From contig NZ_JALJRB010000001.1 in assembly GCF_022968795.1 (NCBI RefSeq), positions 124,001 to 188,000 on the forward strand: DNA of 64,000 nucleotides. The letters run 5' to 3'. Positions 1 through 6,952 of the stretch are shown in pieces. Numbering within the stretch: position 1 is the stretch's first letter; each line of letters starts with the position of its first letter. The translations under genes were made by a program, and so were the position numbers. The notes beneath the pieces are model-generated. The model searched no databases. It saw only the letters and a program-made list of their open reading frames with translations, and was not told the origin of the DNA. Source of the stretch: Desulfatitalea alkaliphila (GTDB lineage: Bacteria; Desulfobacterota; Desulfobacteria; Desulfobacterales; Desulfosarcinaceae).

Positions 1-526
1 ATGGGGGTACGCCTTCGTACTGTATAACCATACTTGCACCGGCATTGTAGGCGGCGAGCGCCAGTTCGTGATCCCCGTCGAACCGCTGCAGCATTTGTTT
101 CAGGTACCGCACCCCGCCATCCACGTTCTCCTGCGGGTCGAAGCTGTCCAAGACGCCAAGGGCTTCGGCGGTGTGCGGCATCAGTTGCATCAAACCTTGA
201 GCCCCTCTATACGAAACCGCCCGGGGATTGTAACGCGATTCGGTGTGGATGATCGCCATTACAAGGGCGGCCTCCACGTCGTACCGCCGGGCAGCGTAAA
301 CGATGATCTCATAAAAGCGGCACACCTCCTCGCTTTTATGTAAACACGCTTCTTCTTTGATTTCCTCAGGCGATTCCTTGACAGGCCGACCTTTTCCAAC
401 ATGTTTTGCATCCTTCGAGATGGGGTCCGCCGTTGCCGGAAGCTTTGTGGAAGGATCAACAATGCAGAGCAGCCAGATCATTGCAAGCATTGCCCTTAGA
501 AGAAGCGTGGATTTGCCATTCAACAT
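1..526 (-). CDS. Lytic murein transglycosylase, SLT domain (3' end outside window)
   Basis: A periplasmic peptidoglycan lytic transglycosylase that cleaves glycan strands. The ATG lies 3' of a GAGGT motif, and residues 1-33 are a signal peptide with a hydrophobic LLLRAMLAMIWLLCIV stretch. From about residue 80 the SLT fold is clear. FYEIIVYAARRYDVE is followed by IHTESRYNPRAV, which carries the catalytic Glu. Then come GAQGLMQLMP and LALAAYNAGA, the standard SLT motifs. The frame stays open to the window edge (175 codons), so the C-terminus is missing. It is monocistronic as far as can be seen. Family assignment is secure; the substrate role follows from the family. Confidence 0.88.
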   Translation of the reverse strand, partial: MLNGKSTLLLRAMLAMIWLLCIVDPSTKLPATADPISKDAKHVGKGRPVKESPEEIKEEACLHKSEEVCRFYEIIVYAARRYDVEAALVMAIIHTESRYNPRAVSYRGAQGLMQLMPHTAEALGVLDSFDPQENVDGGVRYLKQMLQRFDGDHELALAAYNAGASMVIQYEGVPP

Positions 527-677
527 TAGCGACCTCATCATCCTGGGGGAACAAAACCTTTCCTTTACATCCGGTGGGTGCCAGCATGGTCCAATCCAAC
601 CCAATTGCAAACAGCCTCGGCGATTTCCACTTGGATTCGTTTTGTCGTGACACACCACCTTTTTTCCCTCACTGTTT

Positions 678-1010
678 TCAGCGTTGATCGCGCCAGTAAT
701 TGTTTGCTGCGGCAATGGTTTGGAAATGAATGGCAATTACCTGTGATGCGGCAATCAGACTGTCCGGATCATGTGCATAGGCAGGTCGCAGCTTCTTCAA
801 TACCGTCTTGTCCGGTTGTGTCTCGGTCACGCCTTTGCGTGCAAGCACTATAGCGAGATGAAATCCTTCCTCAGGAGTGGCAACGATCAGGCTAAGGGGC
901 GATTCGCCATTTTTCGCCCCTTTCATACCCTGCTCCGCCCCTGCCAATGGAACGACTGTAAGGCAAAGCAGCAAGATCATTCCACCTAATAGGTTTACTT
1001 TGAAAAACAT
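678..1010 (-). CDS. Small secreted protein of unknown function
   Basis: 110 residues. The ATG was chosen because a strong ribosome site (AAGGAGGAG) precedes it by six bases; an in-frame ATG further upstream has none. Residues 1-25 form a typical Sec signal peptide (hydrophobic GGMILLLCLTVVPL, cleavage after PLAGA). The mature part of about 85 residues is mostly helical in composition, with no cysteine and no motif I recognise. It may be a small periplasmic protein. It follows the same direction as the lytic transglycosylase with a 151-base gap, so a shared transcript is possible but unsupported. Confidence 0.65.
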   Translation of the reverse strand: MFFKVNLLGGMILLLCLTVVPLAGAEQGMKGAKNGESPLSLIVATPEEGFHLAIVLARKGVTETQPDKTVLKKLRPAYAHDPDSLIAASQVIAIHFQTIAAANNYWRDQR

Positions 1011-1447
1011 TTTAACTCCTCCTTGTCTAAAATCCTCGTGGTGCGCTTTTGAATTGACGCCTGCTTTACAGTTAAATGAAACAATACGCGCGGCCTGCAG
1101 AGTTTGCAATCAGGTGCGGCTCCTATTTGAACGGTCGGATCAGGGTATTCAATCTTGCGCTTTGGATTATCCCTTTTCAATAGGTTGTCCGTATTTTAAA
1201 AGGCCGGGCGTCGCTCCCGGGAATCTTGGTGACGCGCAAATGGCGTTTGGGGCACATGCGTCACCAACCCAAGCATGGGGAATATCTCAACATGAAATAC
1301 ATGGAAGGCTTTATTTTCTTTCTGCCCTGGCTATCCTATCTGTGAAAAAATGCTTGAGGGCATGAATCTCTTGCAGGCGCGAGCAACGTCAAAACACTCA
1401 ACCAAACAAAGGCGAGCGCTGCACGCTTCGCCGGTCCGGATTTAACA
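1011..1447. other. Divergent intergenic region with a 10-bp inverted repeat
   Basis: 437 bases between the small secreted protein (minus) and the flavocytochrome (plus), with no convincing gene. It holds a perfect 10-bp inverted repeat, TTGGTGACGC at 1226-1235 and GCGTCACCAA at 1258-1267, separated by 22 bases. This could be an operator or a leader hairpin. No clear promoter hexamers were found. Confidence 0.4.
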
Positions 1448-2764
1448 ATGGCATCTGCAATAATTCTCGTTATGGTTTATGTGGCCGTCGTCTTAAGCCC
1501 ACTGGCTCTGGTTGTCGTATTGCACCCCCCAATTGAACAGAGCTTCCTTTATGGTTTAGGGAAAGGCTTCGCCCTGATGGGATTGGTTATCCTTTTCCTT
1601 CAAAGCGTTCTGGCAGCCCGGTTAAAATGGGTATCGCGTCCTTATGGCTTCGACATGGTCATTCGCTACCACAAGTACATGGCCGGTGCGGCGCTATTTT
1701 TCCTTCTACTCCACCCGGTGCTTCTGGCTGCCGGCGGCGCGGGCTGGCAGTTGTTGCTGTCGGCCGAAAAACCCTCGATCATCTGGCTGGGAAGGGCCGC
1801 TTTGTTTCTTTTATTGCTCAATGCGGTGGTGAGCGTGTATCAGGGTCGTTTGAACATCAAATTCGAAAAATGGCGGATAATGCACAATGTTATCGTCCCC
1901 GTTATCTTGCTGGCGGGTTTCGTTCACGCCCGTTTTACCGGGCATGACCTGGCACATTTGTTTCCATTGCGGACCCATTTTCTGGTACTGCTGGTGATCG
2001 CATTTGCCGTATTTGTTTACCACCGGTTCATCAGGCCGGCGCGATTGGCCCGCACACCCCACCAAGTGGTGGAGGTCCTTCCGGAGACCAAAGATGTCTG
2101 GACGGTCAAGATGCGGCCGCCCGAGGGCACCAGGCATTTCGATTACCTGCCGGGGCAGTTTCAGTTCATCACCTTTCGTCGAGGGCGCGATTTGCCGGTG
2201 GAAGAGCACCATTGGACCATCTCGTCTTCGCCCACACAAAATTTCATCAGCGCCACCATCAAGGTATTGGGCGATTTTACCGCCACAATCGGCGCGACTC
2301 GACCCGGGGACGAGGCCGTGATCCATGCACCATTCGGTCGTTTTTCCTACGCCTTGCATCCAGAAGAAAAGCAACTCGTTTTTATTGCCGGCGGCATCGG
2401 GGTAACCCCCTTGATGAGCATGCTGCGTCACATGCGTGACAGCCGCAAAGACATTTCGGTTCTCTTTTTCTATGCGAACAAGAATGAAGCGGACATCGTT
2501 TTCCGCAAAGAGCTGGACGAGATCGCATCCGGAGAATATCCACGATTGCGTCTTGTGCACGTATTGGAAGAGGCCGATGAGGGCTGGCAAGGCGAAAAAG
2601 GGGTGATCGATCAGGATATGATCAAGCGTTACTGCGACCCCATCTCCGGCTTGACCTTTTATCTCTGCGGTCCTCCCGGGCTGATCGAGTCGAATTTCCA
2701 CGGTCTGCAATCCCTGGGCGTCGAAGACCGGCAGATTCGCCTGGAACTTTTCACCTTTCTCTAA
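1448..2764 (+). CDS. Ferric-reductase-like transmembrane flavocytochrome with NAD(P)H/FAD oxidoreductase domain
   Basis: 438 residues. The N-terminal half (about 1-195) is a six-helix ferric-reductase/NADPH-oxidase-like membrane domain. Two histidine pairs, H75/H89 and H146/H160, are each 14 apart on facing helices, as expected for two stacked b hemes. The C-terminal half is a ferredoxin-reductase module. LPGQFQFITF and HHWTISSSP bind FAD, while GGIGVTPLMSML and YLCGPPGLIE belong to the NAD(P)-binding lobe. It should move electrons from cytosolic NAD(P)H through the membrane to an outside acceptor. A cytochrome c gene follows, making it the likely partner. Whether the final acceptor is iron, oxygen or something else cannot be told. 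Confidence 0.85.
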   Translation: MASAIILVMVYVAVVLSPLALVVVLHPPIEQSFLYGLGKGFALMGLVILFLQSVLAARLKWVSRPYGFDMVIRYHKYMAGAALFFLLLHPVLLAAGGAGWQLLLSAEKPSIIWLGRAALFLLLLNAVVSVYQGRLNIKFEKWRIMHNVIVPVILLAGFVHARFTGHDLAHLFPLRTHFLVLLVIAFAVFVYHRFIRPARLARTPHQVVEVLPETKDVWTVKMRPPEGTRHFDYLPGQFQFITFRRGRDLPVEEHHWTISSSPTQNFISATIKVLGDFTATIGATRPGDEAVIHAPFGRFSYALHPEEKQLVFIAGGIGVTPLMSMLRHMRDSRKDISVLFFYANKNEADIVFRKELDEIASGEYPRLRLVHVLEEADEGWQGEKGVIDQDMIKRYCDPISGLTFYLCGPPGLIESNFHGLQSLGVEDRQIRLELFTFL

Positions 2765-2784
2765 CTGATGGATCGATTTTGCGT

Positions 2785-3141
2785 ATGACTGTTCTCAAAC
2801 GAACCTCGGCAGGGGTTATTCTAGTGCTTGCGGCCGGAGGTATTATATTCGCCGCATTGAGCAGTGACATCACTAAAGCCGATTCGGGTGCCATACAGGG
2901 CCTTAGGATATTCGAAAACAATTGTGCCGGCTGTCATTTCGCTGATCAAGAGGCGTCCAAAAGGGGACCGGGTCTCAAAAACCTTTTCGCCCGCGAAACC
3001 CTTCCCGCAACCGGTCGACCGGTGACCATCGAGAATGTTGTGCGACAGCTCAAAGAGCCGTTCAAGAACATGCCCTCATTCGTCGATGACCTGTCGGAAT
3101 CCGAGATGGAAGCGGTTGCCGGCTACCTTGAAACACTGTAA
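2785..3141 (+). CDS. Small monoheme c-type cytochrome
   Basis: About 118 residues. An N-terminal hydrophobic segment (AGVILVLAAGGIIFAAL) is a signal peptide or membrane anchor. The heme site CAGCH follows, then a helix-rich fold ending in LSESEMEAVAGYLETL, typical of class I cytochrome c. The Met in FKNMPSF is a good candidate for the sixth heme ligand. A TTG six bases upstream is an alternative start and ribosome-site support is weak for both. The gene begins about 20 bases after the flavocytochrome, so the two are almost certainly cotranscribed and the protein probably accepts its electrons in the periplasm. Confidence 0.82.
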   Translation: MTVLKRTSAGVILVLAAGGIIFAALSSDITKADSGAIQGLRIFENNCAGCHFADQEASKRGPGLKNLFARETLPATGRPVTIENVVRQLKEPFKNMPSFVDDLSESEMEAVAGYLETL

Positions 3142-3191
3142 CCCTCCTGTTGTACCGGGAGTGATATTCGCGCGGCATGGAGAGGCATCCG

Positions 3192-3686
3192 ATGGACCGA
3201 GAAAAATCCAATGTGGATGACAACAAGACTTATCATCAAGTGCGTGACATGCTGCAGTTCGCTCGAGCGGCCTACCGGAAATTGTCCGACTATTATGCAA
3301 CGCGGCAACCCGAAATAGTAAATCCACGGGCGGCGATGCTTGTTAATTATCTGCAAGGACATGCATCAAAGATGGGAAGCGTGCTTTCCGACACGATGGC
3401 ATCGATTCCGGATAACATTCTCGGCACCTTCCATCAATACGAGCCGGAATCGGTCGAACGCATATCGCCGGAAGCCGACAATCTGCACTTCGACGTCGAC
3501 GCGAATCCTGACGAGATTGCCGCCAAGGCCCTTCGCTTTCATGAAATCATGCACGATTACTACGCAAAAGCGGAGGATATGGCCGACTTCAAGGAGGTCG
3601 CCGAACTTTTTCAAAGCCTGAAAACCGAAGAAAAGGAGAACCTGAAAGCGATCACACGGAACGCCGACGCCTTGCAGGACATCTGA
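3192..3686 (+). CDS. Possible ferritin-like/rubrerythrin-like helical protein
   Basis: 164 residues, cytosolic, almost all helix. The start was set at the ATG six bases after GAGAGG rather than the upstream ATG that contains this site. Acidic/His-rich helices, notably ALRFHEIMHDYYAKAED and KEVAELFQSLKTEEKENL, resemble the E-x-x-H helices of ferritin-like diiron proteins, but I cannot place all metal ligands, so the call is tentative. It sits 50 bases after the cytochrome c in the same direction, fitting a redox or iron-handling unit with the flavocytochrome. Alternative: an uncharacterised four-helix-bundle protein without metal. Confidence 0.5.
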   Translation: MDREKSNVDDNKTYHQVRDMLQFARAAYRKLSDYYATRQPEIVNPRAAMLVNYLQGHASKMGSVLSDTMASIPDNILGTFHQYEPESVERISPEADNLHFDVDANPDEIAAKALRFHEIMHDYYAKAEDMADFKEVAELFQSLKTEEKENLKAITRNADALQDI

Positions 3687-3852
3687 TGGCGCGCGCTTTC
3701 ATCCGGATCCGCATTTGCCCGACCCCGCAGCAAAACCCTTCATGGACAAGCAGCATTTAGGCGCAGCGCCAAATCTTTTATTGTGCTTTAACGAACACGG
3801 CCGATGGGCTCATCAGTGATACAAGGGCCCGTAAAAGTTGTTTTGGCAGTGC

Positions 3853-4122
3853 CTATTCCAGTTCCAGCACCAAGTCAAACAGCGCCGACTGGATCTTGTC
3901 CCATCCTTCACCATCGGTCACAAGCGCCGAACCGTTGCGTGAAAATCGGTGATGTTCACACAATCCACGCAACTCAGGTCTTTTGTCCAGAAGCCGGGTC
4001 CACAGTTCCGTTTTGTCTTCGGGGCCGCAAAGCGCGCCGATGGCATCCAGAACGACCACCTTGCCATCGCCTGTAAACTGAATGGGCTCCTTATCGACGA
4101 CGATCGTTAGGGGATCTGACAT
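3853..4122 (-). CDS. Small hypothetical protein
   Basis: 89 residues. The start is fixed by AAGGAGAACCGG just before the ATG; a longer frame upstream has no ribosome site. The chain opens with a beta-rich segment (LTIVVDKEPIQFTG, KVVVLDAIGALCG) and ends in an amphipathic helix (IQSALFDLVLELE). There is no signal peptide and no cysteine pair. I do not recognise the family. It lies downstream of the truncated release-factor-like gene on the same strand with a 224-base gap, so linkage is uncertain. Confidence 0.5.
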   Translation of the reverse strand: MSDPLTIVVDKEPIQFTGDGKVVVLDAIGALCGPEDKTELWTRLLDKRPELRGLCEHHRFSRNGSALVTDGEGWDKIQSALFDLVLELE

Positions 4123-4346
4123 CCGGTTCTCCTTGCATTTTGGCATGTATGAGACTGGATTTGGTTTGATCATCGGCCATGCAGGGCCGCAATGCCATAT
4201 CAGCAAACCCTCATTGCGCCCTGCGGGAGGCTGTATTTTATTTTGTGACAAGGCCCCCTCGACACCACGCATTGCCTTCGGCCTTTCCGGCGCAAAATCC
4301 GGCACACTCCCGGACATCGGGTTGCGGCGAAAGCGTTCGCCCGTTT

Positions 4347-5345
4347 TCAATAGCGCAATATGGCGGCGACATCCGCATCCTTTTCCGGCAATCGCCCTGA
4401 AGGCAGCGCATAAATCCTGCCGCCGTGCTGAAGGGTATAAGCTGTCGCCAGGTCGAGAAGATCATCGGCCGTCGGGTCCTCCTGTTCGAAGACCGTCACT
4501 TCATTGCGTTGTCGGTCGAATATCCCCGGCTGCCAAGCATCCAGCACCACAAAGAGCGTATCGATCTTACCGTAGGCAGCGGCGGGCAGCACGCTTTGCA
4601 CCCCTGCCGCGGTGTATCCCTTGCCCGCCAGCTCATGATATTGCCGCTCCGCTTCCATTTGCTGTTTTTCCAACTCCGGGATGACAATCTCCAGCGCTTT
4701 GCCGTGCAGCTCCTCAGGCTTCAAGCCTTCCGGGTTGCCGGTGAGCTCGCCTTCCAATACATTGCCATAGGCGGTGGCTTTGCGAAACAACGGCAGCAAG
4801 TAATCGACACCGGCCAGCACAAGAGGTTCCTGCCGGCCGGCCAAAACAGCCTGCAAGGCCGGATCCACCTTCTGAAAATAGCGATACACCTCATCCTTGT
4901 GGTCATCAATGCTTACGCCATGCCCGTGAAACATGGCGGGCCGCCGGCCTGCGCCGGCCGTGGTACCATCGCTTGCACCCGTGTGCAATTGGACCTGGCG
5001 ATCCTTGCTGTCGTATTGCAGGGCCGCCTCGATAGTTTGGGGCAGGCCGTCCATCTTGATCTCCATTGCGTGATGCCGGGTACAGGAAAGCAAACGCACC
5101 TGGTGCTGGCTCAAGGCCAGAATGAAAAAGCGCCCGTTGGACATGAACAGCGGTAAAAGCGGTTTAATGTAGAGCCGCCGGGACACATGAAATGTCTCTT
5201 CAAACGGCTCCGGCAAAAAGAAATGGCGAAAGAGATCCGGGGTGATAAAAACCGCCATACCTTGTGTTTTTCGTGGCTGCCCAACGGTAAAGCAGGACAG
5301 CAACCATGTGGAACCGGAAACACCGATTTTAAGATATGGCGGCAA
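4347..5345 (-). CDS. Bacterial archaeo-eukaryotic release-factor-like (baeRF) protein, N-terminally truncated
   Basis: 332 residues by the TTG start. Recognisable homology begins near residue 29 at GMAVFITPDLFRHFFLP, the middle of the first domain in this family. It continues through RLYIKPLLPLFMSNGRFF, LALSQHQVRLL, the helical linker VYRYFQKVDPAL and the signature PLVLAGVDYLLPLFRKA. Family members normally carry roughly 90 more N-terminal residues. Here only 49 bases separate the start from the upstream gene, so that part is absent. The role of baeRF proteins is unsettled (ribosome- or stress-linked by analogy to eRF1/Pelota folds). It may be a shortened functional protein or a decaying gene. 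Confidence 0.65.
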   Translation of the reverse strand: MPPYLKIGVSGSTWLLSCFTVGQPRKTQGMAVFITPDLFRHFFLPEPFEETFHVSRRLYIKPLLPLFMSNGRFFILALSQHQVRLLSCTRHHAMEIKMDGLPQTIEAALQYDSKDRQVQLHTGASDGTTAGAGRRPAMFHGHGVSIDDHKDEVYRYFQKVDPALQAVLAGRQEPLVLAGVDYLLPLFRKATAYGNVLEGELTGNPEGLKPEELHGKALEIVIPELEKQQMEAERQYHELAGKGYTAAGVQSVLPAAAYGKIDTLFVVLDAWQPGIFDRQRNEVTVFEQEDPTADDLLDLATAYTLQHGGRIYALPSGRLPEKDADVAAILRY

Positions 5346-5394
5346 TCATTTTCATCCGAGAAAGGGAATAAAGGTCGATTCGCCCGGCTGGACA

Positions 5395-6681
5395 TCATGA
5401 ACGCAAATTAAGATCCAGATAAGGCGCCAACACCCCGTGGACCGCCGCCTTGAGGGTGGCCTGCGGATCGAAGCAGGCCCCGTCGTCCTGGTAGCAGGGG
5501 GTTGCCGATCCCTCGAGGTGCCGGTCCAGCAAGGATTGCGGTATCGGTTTATGCAAATTGTGCAGCAACCGTTGTACGGCCGCTTGGGCTTCGGGTTCGT
5601 TCCAATAGTAGCGCAGACGATCCCGCAGGCTGTGATGGCGCAGGTGCTGCATGGTTTCCGGTGTGCCTTGGTAGTGGGATTGCCAATGCCGCGGACGGCG
5701 CAGCATCAATTTCTCCATCACCTGAGGTAGGTGCGACGGCGATGGGATGTCGGTCAAGTAGGCTTCAAGACGGGCCAGGGCATAGAGCGCCCGGCGCAAG
5801 GCGAAGGTCAGACAGGGGCCGACCTTGAGCAGCGCAAAGTGATCCCGCACCAATCGGCGCAAGGCCGTCGGGGTTTGATAATCGGTGGCATGCACCTCGA
5901 ACGTCATGATGCCCGGCAATCGGGCATGAATGTTGGAAAGCGCCGCTGCCCGTTCGCTGCGGTAGGCCATCACCCGCCGGTCGCCGAACTCAACCCCCGG
6001 CTGCACCACCACTGCCACCACCCGGTCCCAGGCCGCCGCCACCCCTTGGGCCGCAAAGGCCGCCTGGTAGGCGTCCAAGGTGACCTGCACCTGATCCGGG
6101 TCGGTCACGATCACATCGTCGTCTTCCGTCAAAGCGCCTCCGGGCGGCGGCACTTCATTGCCGATGACATAGAGCGGCGGCGACCTATCCTGCCGGACCG
6201 CTTCCGACTCGGCGGCCCGGCACAAGCGGGCGGCCCGCGCGGCTGTCTCCGTGACATCCAGTTGGGCGGTCGCATCGTCGGCGCACCCCTGCACCGTGTC
6301 CAAATGCAGTTTTTGGAAACCGGCCGCCACGCACTGCCGGGCCAGCAAAGCGGCCTTTGCCATGGCCTCGGTCGCCGGCAGGTGTTTCCACACATGGGGG
6401 CCCAGATGATCGGCACCGATCACGATCCGGTCAATCGGCAAGCCCGCCTCATGGGCCAAGCGTGCGAGGAAATCCGTGAAATCGGCCGGCGTCATACCGG
6501 TGTACCCACCAAAGGGGTTGACCTGGTTGGCGGTGGCCTCGATCAGCACCGTTCCCCCATGCCGCTGCGCCGCCGCCAGTGCGCATTGCAACACCAGGGG
6601 GTGAACGGAACAGACGGCGCACAAACCGGAACCGGGATTGCGCAGGTGTTGTAGCCGCAGTCGGGTCAATGGATTGATCAT
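5395..6681 (-). CDS. kbaZ: D-tagatose-1,6-bisphosphate aldolase subunit KbaZ/GatZ family protein
   Basis: 428 residues, the usual length for GatZ/KbaZ/AgaZ. Diagnostic stretches are HPLVLQCALAAA, VLIEATANQVNPFGGYTGM, IVIGADHLGPHVW, KLHLDTVQGCADD and YVIGNEVPPPGG. A good ribosome site (GAGGTGCGACC) precedes the ATG. In enterics this protein is the noncatalytic chaperone-like subunit of tagatose-bisphosphate aldolase, working with KbaY/GatY. No such partner or sugar transporter lies nearby, so a different sugar-phosphate or aldolase-like role is possible. It is transcribed toward the baeRF gene with a 49-base gap. The family is secure, the exact substrate is not. Confidence 0.8.
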   Translation of the reverse strand: MINPLTRLRLQHLRNPGSGLCAVCSVHPLVLQCALAAAQRHGGTVLIEATANQVNPFGGYTGMTPADFTDFLARLAHEAGLPIDRIVIGADHLGPHVWKHLPATEAMAKAALLARQCVAAGFQKLHLDTVQGCADDATAQLDVTETAARAARLCRAAESEAVRQDRSPPLYVIGNEVPPPGGALTEDDDVIVTDPDQVQVTLDAYQAAFAAQGVAAAWDRVVAVVVQPGVEFGDRRVMAYRSERAAALSNIHARLPGIMTFEVHATDYQTPTALRRLVRDHFALLKVGPCLTFALRRALYALARLEAYLTDIPSPSHLPQVMEKLMLRRPRHWQSHYQGTPETMQHLRHHSLRDRLRYYWNEPEAQAAVQRLLHNLHKPIPQSLLDRHLEGSATPCYQDDGACFDPQATLKAAVHGVLAPYLDLNLRS

Positions 6682-6827
6682 GGTCGCACCTCAAAAAAGA
6701 GTCTAAAAGCTCGGACGGAAAGTTGCAAGACCCTGCTGCGCCGGGCCGTCTTTGAAACCATTGCGCAATTTTGGTAACCCGCAAACCTTGACGTCGGCCA
6801 AACAGGTTATAGTATCTTAAATTATAT

Positions 6828-6896
6828 AAGAACAAACGGTCCTGGTACGCACATTGCTTGGATCGAGAAAAGGCGCTCGAAGCGCCGTTTGTTCTT
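6828..6896 (+). promoter_or_regulatory. Nested inverted repeats with a terminator-like hairpin (possible attenuator)
   Basis: A perfect 12-bp inverted repeat (AAGAACAAACGG at 6828-6839, CCGTTTGTTCTT at 6885-6896) encloses a second hairpin, GGCGCT-CGA-AGCGCC at 6872-6886, that runs straight into a T-rich tract. The arms share two bases, so the two structures exclude each other. This is the geometry of a terminator/antiterminator switch. It lies 57 bases before the vWA-OmpA start. Confidence 0.45.
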
Positions 6897-6952
6897 TTCT
6901 CTTGTCCAACATCCATGGACCCATCAACATTGCCTATCAATGGAGCAAAACG

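Noticed and set aside
1094-1112. A sigma-54-like site toward the small secreted protein (minus strand CCGCAC..TTGC).
   Set aside because: The spacing is one base short and the GG of the -24 element is missing, so the required GG-N10-GC is not met.
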